Source of the DNA: Rickettsia endosymbiont of Culicoides newsteadi
GTDB lineage: Bacteria; Pseudomonadota; Alphaproteobacteria; Rickettsiales; Rickettsiaceae
Direction of reading: 5' to 3'
DNA length: 32,084 nucleotides
Assembly (NCBI RefSeq): GCF_002259525.1
Contig: NZ_MWZE01000002.1
Coordinates: 1-32,084, forward strand
The notes under the pieces are model-generated. The model made no database searches. It saw nothing but the letters and a program-made list of their open reading frames with translations, and was not told the origin of the DNA. Positions 11,123-19,410 of this stretch are shown here, piece by piece. The position numbers were made by a program, and so were the translations under genes. Each line of letters opens with the position of its first letter. The first letter of the stretch is position 1.

Positions 11123-13120
11123 ATGACCAAACCATTATTTGATAAAATTTTAATCGCCAATCGTGGTGAAATAGCTTTAAGAATAATGCGAACACTAAAA
11201 AAGATGGGTATTAAATCAGTTGCTGTATATTCTGAAGCCGATACACACTCAATGCATGTACAATATGCTGATGAGGCTTATTATATTGGTAATTCCCCTG
11301 CTACTGAGAGCTATTTGTCAATTAAAAATATTATAAATGCTATTAGAGCGAGCGGGGCTGGGGCAGTACATCCGGGATATGGGTTTCTATCGGAAAATTC
11401 CAATTTTGCGAATATTTTAAAAAGGGAAGGAGTTACCTTAATAGGTCCAAATGCTTCTGCCATTAAGAAAATGGGCGATAAAATTGAAGCAAAAAAAATC
11501 GCTTTGGAAGCCGGAGTTAGTACAGTTCCTGGTTATATTGGTACTATTAGCAATATAAATCAGGCAATAGAAATTGCAGAAGGAATAGGTTTCCCTGTTA
11601 TAGTCAAGGCAACAGCTGGCGGTGGTGGGCGTGGCATGAGAGTGGTAAAAAACTCTGAAGAAATGGCTAATGCCTTTGAATCAGCTAAGCTTGAGGCAGT
11701 AAATAATTTCAGTGATGGTAGGTTATTCATTGAGAAATTAATAAAATCTCCAAGGCATATTGAAATACAATTATTAGCTGATCAGTATGGTAATAGTGTT
11801 TGCCTCGGTGAGCGAGAATGTTCAATTCAACGCTATCATCAAAAAGTGATTGAAGAAGCTCCAAGTTCTTTTATTACCGAGGAAATACGGCAGAAAATGT
11901 ATAAAGAAACCATAGCTTTATCTAGTAAAGTAGGTTATTACTCTGCCGGTACAGTTGAATTTATAGTTGATTTAGATAAGAATTTTTATTTTCTTGAAAT
12001 GAATACTAGACTACAAGTTGAGCACCCAGTGACTGAGCTGATAACTGGTATTGATATAGTAGAAGAGATGATAAAAATAGCGGCTGGTGAAAAATTATCA
12101 TTTTCCCAAGAAGATATAAAATTAAAGGGTCATGCATTTGAATCGAGAATTTGTGCAGAAAATCCAATGCGTGGATTTTTGCCATCTAGTGGTAGAATTA
12201 CTGAATATTCAGAACCGCCAAAAAATGCTAATATTCGTGTGGATACTGGTTTAGGGCTTGGAGGAGAAGTCAGTATGTTTTATGATCCAATGATTGCCAA
12301 ACTTTGTACTTATGGAGAAACTAGAAAGCAAGCTATTGAAGTTATGCGTTCTGCTTTAAGTTCTTACATAATACAAGGCATTTCTCATAATATTAGTTTT
12401 TTGGAAGCGGTAATATCCCATCCTCGCTTTATAGCAGGTGATATAAATACCGCGTTTATAGAAGAAGAATATCCAGATGGTTTTTCTGGAGCAAGTTTAA
12501 CTTCTGAAATTACTAAAATATTCCTCGCTACAGCCATTTTTGTTTATATTACCGAGCAAAAACGTGCCTCATTAATTTCTGGTCAAATAATCGATCAAAC
12601 TAATAAAATTGGCACTCGATGGGTTGTGTCAATTGATGATAAGCTATTTCCAATTTTAATTACCTCAGTAGATTACGGTTATAACATAAGACAAGAAAAT
12701 GATAGAATCTACATACGCAGTAATTGGAACTTAGGTAGTAGGCTTTTTTCCTGTATTGTAAATGGTAGAAAAGCCAATATAAAAATTCAAAATATCGTAA
12801 CAGGTTATATGTTATCGCATTCAGGCATTACTGTTAAAGCTTATGTCCGTTCTCCAAGGATGTCTGAACTAGAAGCGTTGATGATTACCAAAAATATCCA
12901 AGAAGAGCAAACAGAGATGCAAGCTCCGCTTGCAGGGCAAATTATTGCAATTAAAGTGCAGGAAGGTAGTGAGGTAATTGTTGGTCAAGAGATTATGGTT
13001 TTAACTGCTATGAAAATGGAAAATATACTTGTTGCTGAGCGTAATGGGAAAATTGCTAAAATCCTAGTTAATGAAAAGGATATGGTGGTTAGTGGTCAAG
13101 TATTACTAGAGTTCGTTTAG
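11123..13120 (+). CDS. pccA: Propionyl-CoA carboxylase alpha subunit (biotin carboxylase plus biotin carrier)
   Basis: The 665-residue protein carries out the ATP-dependent carboxylation of biotin and holds the biotin for transfer to propionyl-CoA by the beta subunit. The biotin carboxylase domain (about 1-450) shows ILIANRGEIALRIMRT, GAGAVHPGYGFLSEN, the KATAGGGGRGMRVV ATP-grasp loop, and FYFLEMNTRLQVEHPVTE with catalytic residues. A linker/BT domain (about 480-585) follows. The biotinyl domain ends the protein, with the modified lysine in LTAMKMEN. The overall layout fits PccA rather than free AccC, which lacks the last two regions. No pccB lies in the window, so the beta subunit must be encoded elsewhere. 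The stop is one or two bases before the next gene, implying co-transcription with the sensor kinase. Confidence 0.93.
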   Translation: MTKPLFDKILIANRGEIALRIMRTLKKMGIKSVAVYSEADTHSMHVQYADEAYYIGNSPATESYLSIKNIINAIRASGAGAVHPGYGFLSENSNFANILKREGVTLIGPNASAIKKMGDKIEAKKIALEAGVSTVPGYIGTISNINQAIEIAEGIGFPVIVKATAGGGGRGMRVVKNSEEMANAFESAKLEAVNNFSDGRLFIEKLIKSPRHIEIQLLADQYGNSVCLGERECSIQRYHQKVIEEAPSSFITEEIRQKMYKETIALSSKVGYYSAGTVEFIVDLDKNFYFLEMNTRLQVEHPVTELITGIDIVEEMIKIAAGEKLSFSQEDIKLKGHAFESRICAENPMRGFLPSSGRITEYSEPPKNANIRVDTGLGLGGEVSMFYDPMIAKLCTYGETRKQAIEVMRSALSSYIIQGISHNISFLEAVISHPRFIAGDINTAFIEEEYPDGFSGASLTSEITKIFLATAIFVYITEQKRASLISGQIIDQTNKIGTRWVVSIDDKLFPILITSVDYGYNIRQENDRIYIRSNWNLGSRLFSCIVNGRKANIKIQNIVTGYMLSHSGITVKAYVRSPRMSELEALMITKNIQEEQTEMQAPLAGQIIAIKVQEGSEVIVGQEIMVLTAMKMENILVAERNGKIAKILVNEKDMVVSGQVLLEFV

Positions 13121-13121
13121 G

Positions 13122-14957
13122 TTGAAAATGTTGAATCACTTTTACCAAAATCTTAAAAAATATTGTGATAGCGGTAAATTAGTATTTATCCTAATAATTA
13201 TAGCCGTCATATTGGCTTGCTCAACTTATTACGTGATTTCGATTGAGCCAAAGTCTCTTGGTCCAGACCCAAGTAGAGTTATAGGGCTGATATTAGTAGA
13301 TCTTACTATCTTATTATTTTTAGGTATTTTATTAGCTCGTAAATTTTTACGAGATTTTGTTGATAAAGGAGATGGTGAGAAATCTTCAAAATTGCAAAAT
13401 CGTATCATCATTACCTTTAGTTTGGTTGCTACAATTCCAACGATTATTGTTTCAGTATTTTCAGCATATTTTTTTAACTTTGGTATTCAGTCTTGGTTCG
13501 ATAAAAAGATTTCTGCTGTACTTGATCAATCTATAATAGTAGCAGAATCTTATATCAATGAGCATAAACTGCAATTGCGAGAAACAGCGTTATCTGTTGC
13601 TTATGATTTAAGTGAAATGTATTATGACTTAATACATAACCCCATTTTATTTAATGAGACATTAAATTCTGAAGCTGAGATGCGTTCTCTTGACGAAGTT
13701 ATAGTTTTACATAAGCCTACTAATACTGTTATTGCTAACACCTTTTTAAGTTTTGCAATTTCATTTGCTACTATTCCATCTCATTTAATGAAAAGAGCCG
13801 AAATAGGAGAGATTGTTGAGATAAAATCTGATCCAGCAAAGATTCGTATGCTTATAAAACTTAAAGAGCAAAATGATGTATATTTGTTGGTAGGTAGATT
13901 GATTGATGCTAAAATTACCGATCATATTAATAAAACTAATGGAGCAGCTGAAGAGTATTATCGTCTTAAAAAGCATATATCCAGTATGCAGATCAAATTC
14001 TCTATAGTATTTATTTTTATTGCTTTATTATTACTGTTAGCTGCAATAAGTTGGGGGATGATTTTTGCTATAAAAATAGTAAGCCCTATTCGAAAATTAG
14101 TGAGTGCTGCTGAAAAAGTTAAAAATGGCGATCTAACTATCCAGGTACCAGAAGACGTTATTAATAAAGATGAAATAAGCGTTTTATCCTCAGCCTTTAA
14201 TAGGATGATTAAACAAATTGATCGTCAACAAAGAGATTTAGTTATAGCTCAGCGTGCACTTGCTTGGTCTGATGTTGCCAGGAAAGTCGCACATGAGATT
14301 AAGAATCCTTTAACACCTATTCATCTTGCTTCTGAAAGATTATTGAGGAAATTCAGTAATCAAGTTGAAGATAAAGCAGAATTTAACAAATACATAAATA
14401 TGATAGTACGTCACACTGAAGATATTAAGAAGATTGTCTCTGAATTTGTTAATTTTGCAAGATTACCAGCCCCAGTATTTACGGATTGTGATTTAGTAAT
14501 TCTTGTAAAAAATATGGTTGAATCACGAAAATTAATTAATGACAAAATATTATATAAGTTTATTACAACTGATCAGCATATAGATTTTATTTGTGATACA
14601 ACTCAAATTAATCAAATTATGGTTAATTTATTAAAAAATGCTGAAGAATCTATAGGGCTTACTAAATTGCAAGAAGGTGTTATTACTGTTTCTATAACTA
14701 AATCTAACCATCAGATTACTATTACAGTAGATGACAATGGGGTAGGTTTCCAAGCAAATTTAATTGATAGAGCTACGGAAGCTTATATAACAACTAGATC
14801 TAAAGGAACTGGTCTAGGGCTGGCTATTATCAAAAAAATAGCACAAGATCATTGTGCAACATTAGAGTTAGCAAACAGGTTAGAAGGTGGTGCCATTATC
14901 AACATAACATTTAACCTTGATGAATTAAAATTAAAGGTTAATAGACCTATTGCATAA
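13122..14957 (+). CDS. NtrY-like membrane sensor histidine kinase
   Basis: The 611-residue protein has the NtrY layout. Membrane helices occur near residues 20-40, 52-72 and 95-118. An extracytoplasmic stretch and a further helix (about 290-312) come next. A HAMP domain (about 318-370, IVSPIRKLVSAAEKVKNGDL) is followed by an H-box RKVAHEIKNPLTPIHLASERL with the phosphorylated histidine near 390. The ATPase domain has NLLKNAEES (N box), DDNGVGF (G1) and GTGLGLAIIKKI (G2). NtrY kinases pair with NtrX, which is not adjacent here. The TTG at 13122 or the ATG at 13128 could start it; the ATG is more usual and only two codons shorter. The last codons and the stop lie in a sequence resembling the end of the miniature element found at 19267 and 26126. 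Confidence 0.9.
   Translation: MKMLNHFYQNLKKYCDSGKLVFILIIIAVILACSTYYVISIEPKSLGPDPSRVIGLILVDLTILLFLGILLARKFLRDFVDKGDGEKSSKLQNRIIITFSLVATIPTIIVSVFSAYFFNFGIQSWFDKKISAVLDQSIIVAESYINEHKLQLRETALSVAYDLSEMYYDLIHNPILFNETLNSEAEMRSLDEVIVLHKPTNTVIANTFLSFAISFATIPSHLMKRAEIGEIVEIKSDPAKIRMLIKLKEQNDVYLLVGRLIDAKITDHINKTNGAAEEYYRLKKHISSMQIKFSIVFIFIALLLLLAAISWGMIFAIKIVSPIRKLVSAAEKVKNGDLTIQVPEDVINKDEISVLSSAFNRMIKQIDRQQRDLVIAQRALAWSDVARKVAHEIKNPLTPIHLASERLLRKFSNQVEDKAEFNKYINMIVRHTEDIKKIVSEFVNFARLPAPVFTDCDLVILVKNMVESRKLINDKILYKFITTDQHIDFICDTTQINQIMVNLLKNAEESIGLTKLQEGVITVSITKSNHQITITVDDNGVGFQANLIDRATEAYITTRSKGTGLGLAIIKKIAQDHCATLELANRLEGGAIINITFNLDELKLKVNRPIA
14942..14957. repeat. Solo end of the TA-flanked miniature element
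   Basis: TAGACCTATTGCATAA differs at one base from the first 16 bases of the miniature element at 26126 (TAGACCTCTTGCATAA). It encodes the last residues (RPIA) and the stop of the NtrY-like kinase. A half copy of the GTCAATT-type palindrome (14984-15002) follows closely. Confidence 0.4.
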
Positions 14958-15075
14958 ATAAGTCGCTCACTTATGTACAGCATTATAGTCAATTGATGAG
15001 AATAGGTAAATAGTAAAACTACTCAGAATGTGGAGTCATTAGGAAAATTAAAATATATCTCGAATGGATAAATAA

Positions 15076-15369
15076 GTGAAAGTGCAAGACTATAAATTTT
15101 ATAATGATTTAATATCACAGAATGTGGTTGAAGAAATTTGGCTATTTGGTTCTAGAGCAAGGAACGATAATCAGGATAGAGCAGATATTGATTTAGCTAT
15201 AATATGCCCTAATGCTACCATTAAGGATTGGTTAAAGTTGCAAGAAATTATTGATAATGCTGATACACTTTTAAAAATAGATTGTGTAAGATTTGATGAA
15301 TTGGATGATTCATCAGACTTAAAATTATCTATAATACGAGAAGGAGTGAAATTATATGAAAAATCCTAA
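15076..15369 (+). CDS. Minimal nucleotidyltransferase (MNT), antitoxin-type
   Basis: The 97-residue protein is a small DNA polymerase beta-like nucleotidyltransferase. EIWLFGSRARNDNQDRADID (about residues 17-36) contains the GSx10DxD motif, and the third acidic position is probably the D in KIDCVRFDEL. In described MNT/HEPN pairs this protein neutralises the HEPN RNase, in some cases by adding AMP to it. It starts with GTG at 15076 and overlaps the next ORF by 14 bases, the usual arrangement for the pair. Its catalytic motif is intact although the partner reading frame is broken. Older annotation would call it a nucleotidyltransferase domain protein with a substrate-binding partner of the HI0074 type. 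Confidence 0.85.
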   Translation: MKVQDYKFYNDLISQNVVEEIWLFGSRARNDNQDRADIDLAIICPNATIKDWLKLQEIIDNADTLLKIDCVRFDELDDSSDLKLSIIREGVKLYEKS

Positions 15370-15750
15370 AATAGAGTTAGGGTTCTCAAAATTAAGTAGA
15401 GCTTTAACCTCTTTAGAGGATATTGCATCTAAACCTCAGCAAGAAGATCGAAGTAACATAGACGCTAGCATTCAAAGATTTGAATTTACAATAGAATTAT
15501 TTTGGAAATTATTAAGGGCGATTCTTGAGAGCAAAGGATTAGAAGTACAATACCTAAAGATGTTTTAAGAGAGGCTTTTAAAGGACATCTGATTGATCAT
15601 GAACAAGAATGGCTAAAAATGCTTCTAGATAGAAATATCACTTCGCATACTTATGATGAGCAGCTAGCAGATAAAATTTATAATAATATTAAATCCTACA
15701 TTCCCATATTAAGAAGTACATTCGATAGGCTAAATTTTCTCAATGTATAG
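15356..15750 (+). pseudogene. HEPN/HI0074-type partner of the MNT protein, frameshifted
   Basis: The first frame (15356-15568) encodes IDASIQRFEFTIELFWKLLRAILESKG, the first half of the HI0074/HEPN fold, then stops. The next frame, shifted by one lost base near 15551, continues the family exactly: PKDVLREAFKG, EWLKMLLDRNITSHTYDE and IPILRSTFDRLNFLNV, ending with a TAG at 15748-15750. Adding one C at TACCTAAAG (to TACCCTAAAG) restores one frame of about 131 residues. The RNITSH stretch is an Rx4H motif, the RNase signature of HEPN toxins, and it lies after the break. As written, the toxin would be inactive. The stop codon falls inside the following palindromic repeat. Confidence 0.8.
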
Positions 15751-15993
15751 TTAATTCAGGAAAATTGGATAGCAGGAGTGATGGAGTGACGCATAAGCGT
15801 TAGTTTAAGAAAACAATAATTGAGAAACCGTCATTGCGAGGAGACCGTAAGGTCACGAAGCAATCCAGAAAAGTGAATAGAAATGGATTGCTACGCCACC
15901 TAAGGTGGCTTGCAATGACGATTTTTCTACTTTATTTTTTTAAACTGAAGCCTAAGAGTGACGACGTTACCAACTTCTCCTAAATTGACTATA
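15746..15993. repeat. Nested repeat, second copy of the interrupted GTCAATT-type palindrome
   Basis: The outer ends TATAGTTAATTCAGG and TCCTAAATTGACTATA enclose an insert that starts GCATAAGCGTTAGTTTAAG. The insert contains the CGTCATTGCGAG element at 15829-15920. Order and junction match the copy at 10251-10495, so the two probably descend from one nested unit. Together with the promoter it accounts for 15751-16111, where no gene is visible. Confidence 0.8.
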
Positions 15994-16007
15994 ATATAAA
16001 AATTAAC

Positions 16008-16036
16008 TTGCAATAATTCATAAAAAATATTATATT
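16008..16036 (+). promoter_or_regulatory. Probable promoter of rpmI-rplT
   Basis: TTGCAA (16008-16013) and TATATT (16031-16036) are spaced by 17 bases and lie about 75 bases before the rpmI ATG. The leader contains a small perfect hairpin, CCATAT-AGCA-ATATGG. L20 controls this operon through the leader in some bacteria, but I cannot show such a site here. Confidence 0.5.
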
Positions 16037-16111
16037 TCACCATATAGCAATATGGCTTTGGTATGCCTAGTTTTGCTATACAGCCTTAAAATACCAAATA
16101 AAGGAACTATA

Positions 16112-16315
16112 ATGCCTAAATTAAAAACCAAATCAGCTGTAAAAAAACGCTTTAAACTTACCGCTACTGGTAAAGTTTGTGCCACTCAAGCTGGTAAAAA
16201 ACACTTCATGAGACGTCGGACAAAAGCTCAACTTCGTAACCTTAGAGGAACAACGATTCTCTGTACTCAAGATGCAAAGAATTTAAAAAAATTCTTCCTT
16301 CCATATGGAATTTAA
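16112..16315 (+). CDS. rpmI: 50S ribosomal protein L35
   Basis: The 67-residue basic protein starts [22 protein letters not shown] and contains [20 protein letters not shown], both typical of L35. The start at 16112 is preceded by AAGGAACT, a good ribosome binding site. An upstream in-frame ATG at 16052 would add 20 hydrophobic residues that do not belong to the family and is rejected. rplT follows after 27 bases. infC, which often precedes rpmI, is not in the window. Confidence 0.95.
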   Translation: MPKLKTKSAVKKRFKLTATGKVCATQAGKKHFMRRRTKAQLRNLRGTTILCTQDAKNLKKFFLPYGI

Positions 16316-16342
16316 CAATTTAACTAAGGAAATAGGTGAGAT

Positions 16343-16696
16343 ATGTCACGCGTAAAATCAGGAAAAATTTCAAAAAATCGCCATAAAAAAATTCTCAAAC
16401 TTGCTAAAGGTTATAGAGGGCGGTCTAATAATTGCTTTAAGGTAGCAATTGAGAAAGTTGAAAAAGCTCTACAATATGCTTATAGGGATCGTAGAAATCG
16501 TAAACGTGATTTTAGAGGGCTTTGGATACAAAGAATTAATGCAGCAGTGCGTGAGCATGATTTAGTATATTCCCAATTTATGGGTGGGCTTAAAAAAGCT
16601 GCAATAGATATTGATCGTAAGGTGCTAGCTGAATTGGCAGTTAATAACCCGCAAGGTTTTGCAGATATAGTGGCTAAAGCTAAGGCTCAGTTGTAA
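16343..16696 (+). CDS. rplT: 50S ribosomal protein L20
   Basis: The 117-residue protein is L20, an early assembly protein of the 50S subunit. It has [29 protein letters not shown] at the N-terminus and [23 protein letters not shown] in the middle, where family members bind 23S rRNA. It follows rpmI after 27 bases with an AAGGAAATAGGTGAG ribosome binding region. Downstream, GACTTAGCTAAGTTC (about 16712-16726) is a small symmetric sequence that could be part of a terminator, but no strong T tract follows. Confidence 0.96.
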   Translation: MSRVKSGKISKNRHKKILKLAKGYRGRSNNCFKVAIEKVEKALQYAYRDRRNRKRDFRGLWIQRINAAVREHDLVYSQFMGGLKKAAIDIDRKVLAELAVNNPQGFADIVAKAKAQL

Positions 16697-16772
16697 TAAT
16701 ATATTTCTTTAGACTTAGCTAAGTTCTTATATTTAGGGTAGTTTTGTCATCAAAATATCTAGGTTGTTGTGA

Positions 16773-17570
16773 GTACTATCCACATTAAAAAAATATTCGC
16801 AACACCTAAGACGTGAAGAGCAAATAGTTAATATTGGCGATTATATTTACCGTCCCGCTGGGTTCTGGACTAAACAAGTTCACAATCTTCTAGATCATAT
16901 TCGTAGTGAAGGTTTTCTTTCGGCTCCCAAGCCTGTGGGATTTGATAATTCAGGACGAGAAATAGTTAGCTTTTTAAAAGGAGAGGTAAGTAACTATCCC
17001 CTCAGCAATAATGCTGCATCGATAAAAGCCCTTACATCTGCTGCTAGTCTTCTACGTAAATATCATGATGCATCACAAAATTTCTTAATTAAAGTTGTTT
17101 CCGATGAAAAATGCTGGCAGCTGCCATCTCGACACCCAAAAGAAGTAATATGTCATGGTGATTTTGCTCCTTATAATGTTGTTTTGAATGGAGAACAAGC
17201 AGTTGGAATAATTGATTTTGACACTTGTCACCCAGGGTCACGCTTATGGGATGTTGCTTATGCCCTTTACCGATGGGCTCCACTGACAAATCCCAATAAT
17301 AAAGATGGATTTGGTTCTATAGATGAGCAAATTATAAGAGCATGTTTATTCTGCCAAGCTTATGGTTTAGCTGAAAAAGATAAAAATGGGATGATAGACT
17401 TGATTATCGAAAGACTACAAGTATTAGTAAGTTTTATGTTTAGTCAAGCAGCAGAAGGTAACGAAACATTTGCAGCAAATATACAAGATAACCATCATCT
17501 TCTGTATTTAGCAGATATTGAATACATTAAATCTAATCAATCCTATATTGAATATGGTCTTAGTACTTAA
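16773..17570 (+). CDS. APH-type phosphotransferase, start codon not identified
   Basis: This frame encodes an aminoglycoside phosphotransferase/choline kinase-like protein. The conserved coding clearly begins before any normal start. IVNIGDYIYRPAGFWTKQVH (about 16824-16883) is the typical N-terminal lobe of the family. It is open back to 16773, just after an in-frame TGA at 16770, without ATG, GTG or TTG until the GTG at 16935. The catalytic region is intact: VICHGDFAPYNVVL has the HxDxxxxN loop, and IIDFDTCHPGSRLWDVAYAL carries the metal-binding acidic residue. The gene may be 5'-decayed, use an unusual start, or be expressed as a shortened form from 16935 that lacks the ATP-binding lobe. 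The substrate is unknown; antibiotic resistance should not be assumed. The glycosyltransferase starts six bases after its stop. Confidence 0.7.
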   Translation, partial: VLSTLKKYSQHLRREEQIVNIGDYIYRPAGFWTKQVHNLLDHIRSEGFLSAPKPVGFDNSGREIVSFLKGEVSNYPLSNNAASIKALTSAASLLRKYHDASQNFLIKVVSDEKCWQLPSRHPKEVICHGDFAPYNVVLNGEQAVGIIDFDTCHPGSRLWDVAYALYRWAPLTNPNNKDGFGSIDEQIIRACLFCQAYGLAEKDKNGMIDLIIERLQVLVSFMFSQAAEGNETFAANIQDNHHLLYLADIEYIKSNQSYIEYGLST

Positions 17571-17576
17571 ATAAAA

Positions 17577-19202
17577 TTGAGAAAAATAGTGAATAAAAAA
17601 TTAATATTACAAAAATATAAATATGCATTAGCTTTGTTAATAATAATATTATTTATATTAGGAGGTTATTCTTATGACAAAAGAAAAATAAAAATAAAAA
17701 AATTTTCAAATGACTTAGTGTCACTGCAAAATAATGATAATATTCAAAATGGGAAAATATCAGTTGTTGAAAGAGTAAGTGATTATGCTTACTCTCGTAT
17801 TTACTCAAATTTAAGAAAAAATCGTTTTGAATTTGATATGGTGGTTAATGATCTAAACAATAGTTTTTTAACTGATGAAAGAAAAAACTACATTGAAAAG
17901 GTTTGTCTTTTCCAAATTGAAGAAGCGGTAGATAGGATATCAATTGCCAAAGGTTACGATTGTTTATCACGTTTACAACTTTTAAAAAAGGAAAAAGCTG
18001 AATTATATAGGGGCATAAAAAACAGCAGCTATTCTTTAGATTTATTATATAAATCAGAATATGCCCTTAATTTAGCTCATATTATTATTAAAGATCATAA
18101 AGAACAAATTTTTTCTTTTATTAAAGACCTAAAAGAAGAAGATTTACTAAAATATTTTAGTGGTTATATGCAAGATGAAGTAGCTTTTCTTAATAAGCTG
18201 ATAGCATTAAATATTCCTGAATTATCAGCTAAAGCTTTTTATAGGCTTAGCATGATTAATATATTAGGTCGATCTTCTGTTTTAGAGAAAGCGAACATAG
18301 ACCTTAAGACAGCCGTTGCTAACTATCAACGAGCCTTGAATTTAAGCGGAATAGAGGCTAATAATGTTACTAATATTGCTCTTGTTATAAATGATAAGTA
18401 TGCAGTACATGCTGCAACTACCATTGCATCAGCTTTGTTAAATTCAGACTTAGATAGCTTCTATGATTTTTATTTTATTATGGATCAGGAAGACCTTATA
18501 TCTATAGAATCGCAAGAAAAACTATCATCTATGCAGGATATAAAGCCTTACAAAATAAATTTTATAAATGTTGATAATAATTTACTGCCGATAGAATTAA
18601 TAAAAAGTAAATTTAAAAATTGTGACTGGCCTCTTTTAATAAGCTATAGACCATTTTTTAGTAAAATTTTGCCGAATTTAACCTCGGTATTATCGCTGGA
18701 TGCTGATTTAATAGTTTTAAAAGATTTAAGCTATTTTAAAACTATTGATATGACGGATTATTTTGTGGCAGGTAGCTATGATGCCGGTAATCCTGGTCAT
18801 AACGAACTTGGGTGTAATCATGCTTTACCGTATTTTTATATAAATGCCGGTGTTATGTGGTTTAATTTAGAAAATATGAGAAATAATAAAGCGGAAGATT
18901 GTTTAATAAATTCATTAAACAATACTGTATGTTCTCTTTCAATGTTTGAACAAGATATAATAAATATAGCTTTTAACGATAGAATTAACCATATTTCACA
19001 TAAATGGAATCATACCCCTAGTTATAGATCAAGCACAACCAATACAAATTATTATACAAAATTTATTTTACATTATTCAGGAACAAAACCTTGGGCTGGG
19101 GGTGTGGAAAAAGCACAGATAGAACAATTAGACGATATTTACAAAGAATATTGGCGTTATAGAGAATTAACGCCTTGGGGGACGTCATACTCACCTAAAT
19201 AG
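17577..19202 (+). CDS. Membrane-anchored glycosyltransferase family 8 protein
   Basis: The 541-residue protein has two parts. The N-terminal 265 residues start with one hydrophobic helix (about 13-32, YALALLIIILFILGGYSY). An uncharacterised, probably helical region follows. The C-terminal part is a family 8 glycosyltransferase domain: NIALVINDKYAVHAATTIASALLNS, the metal/sugar-nucleotide DxD motif in LSLDADLIVLKDL (near residue 375), YFYINAGVMWFNLENMR, and FILHYSGTKPW at the end. Such enzymes transfer glucose or galactose from UDP-sugars with retention, often onto lipopolysaccharide cores. The anchor suggests action at a membrane. TTG at 17577 or GTG at 17589 could start it. The six-base gap from the phosphotransferase implies one transcript. 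Acceptor and sugar are unknown. Confidence 0.85.
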   Translation: MRKIVNKKLILQKYKYALALLIIILFILGGYSYDKRKIKIKKFSNDLVSLQNNDNIQNGKISVVERVSDYAYSRIYSNLRKNRFEFDMVVNDLNNSFLTDERKNYIEKVCLFQIEEAVDRISIAKGYDCLSRLQLLKKEKAELYRGIKNSSYSLDLLYKSEYALNLAHIIIKDHKEQIFSFIKDLKEEDLLKYFSGYMQDEVAFLNKLIALNIPELSAKAFYRLSMINILGRSSVLEKANIDLKTAVANYQRALNLSGIEANNVTNIALVINDKYAVHAATTIASALLNSDLDSFYDFYFIMDQEDLISIESQEKLSSMQDIKPYKINFINVDNNLLPIELIKSKFKNCDWPLLISYRPFFSKILPNLTSVLSLDADLIVLKDLSYFKTIDMTDYFVAGSYDAGNPGHNELGCNHALPYFYINAGVMWFNLENMRNNKAEDCLINSLNNTVCSLSMFEQDIINIAFNDRINHISHKWNHTPSYRSSTTNTNYYTKFILHYSGTKPWAGGVEKAQIEQLDDIYKEYWRYRELTPWGTSYSPK

Positions 19203-19207
19203 TTTCC

Positions 19208-19238
19208 CCGTCACTAACTTTTCATGAATGACTGTAGG
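19208..19238. repeat. Remnant of the GTCAATT-type palindrome
   Basis: CGTCACTAACTTTTCATGAATGACTGTAG resembles the right half of the intact copy (CGTCACCAACTTCTCATCAATTGACTATA) with several changes. No left half is visible. Confidence 0.45.
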
Positions 19239-19266
19239 AGAGTAGGAAGAATTTGTTTTCTTCCAT

Positions 19267-19410
19267 TAGACCTTGCATAACCTAATCTAATTGGTAATTT
19301 TGTTGTCAAAACTCGTCTCCGTTCCTCACGTACATCTTAGTACGCTGCGGTACTCGACTTCGTTTTTCCTAAAAATTCCTCAATTATCTTTAGGTTATGC
19401 AAGAGGTCTA
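19267..19410. mobile_element. 144-bp miniature inverted-repeat element, copy 1
   Basis: The left end TAGACCTTGCATAACCTAA lacks two bases compared with copy 2. The right end is TTAGGTTATGCAAGAGGTCT plus A. The terminal repeats are flanked by TA on both sides, which fits insertion at TA by a Tc1/mariner-IS630-like or IS5-like transposase supplied in trans. No transposase frame is present. The body, including ACTCGTCTCCGTTCCTCACG and a TTAGTACGCTGCGGTACTCG hairpin, is almost identical to 26126-26271 and in the same orientation. It abuts the stop codon of the spoT-like remnant. Confidence 0.8.

Noticed and set aside
16052-16111. Upstream in-frame ATG that would lengthen L35 by 20 residues
   Set aside because: The extra residues are hydrophobic, absent from L35, and the ribosome binding site belongs to the ATG at 16112.
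16773-17570. Antibiotic resistance gene call for the phosphotransferase
   Set aside because: The family motif shows kinase chemistry only; nothing specific to aminoglycoside binding is visible, and the 5' end may be damaged.
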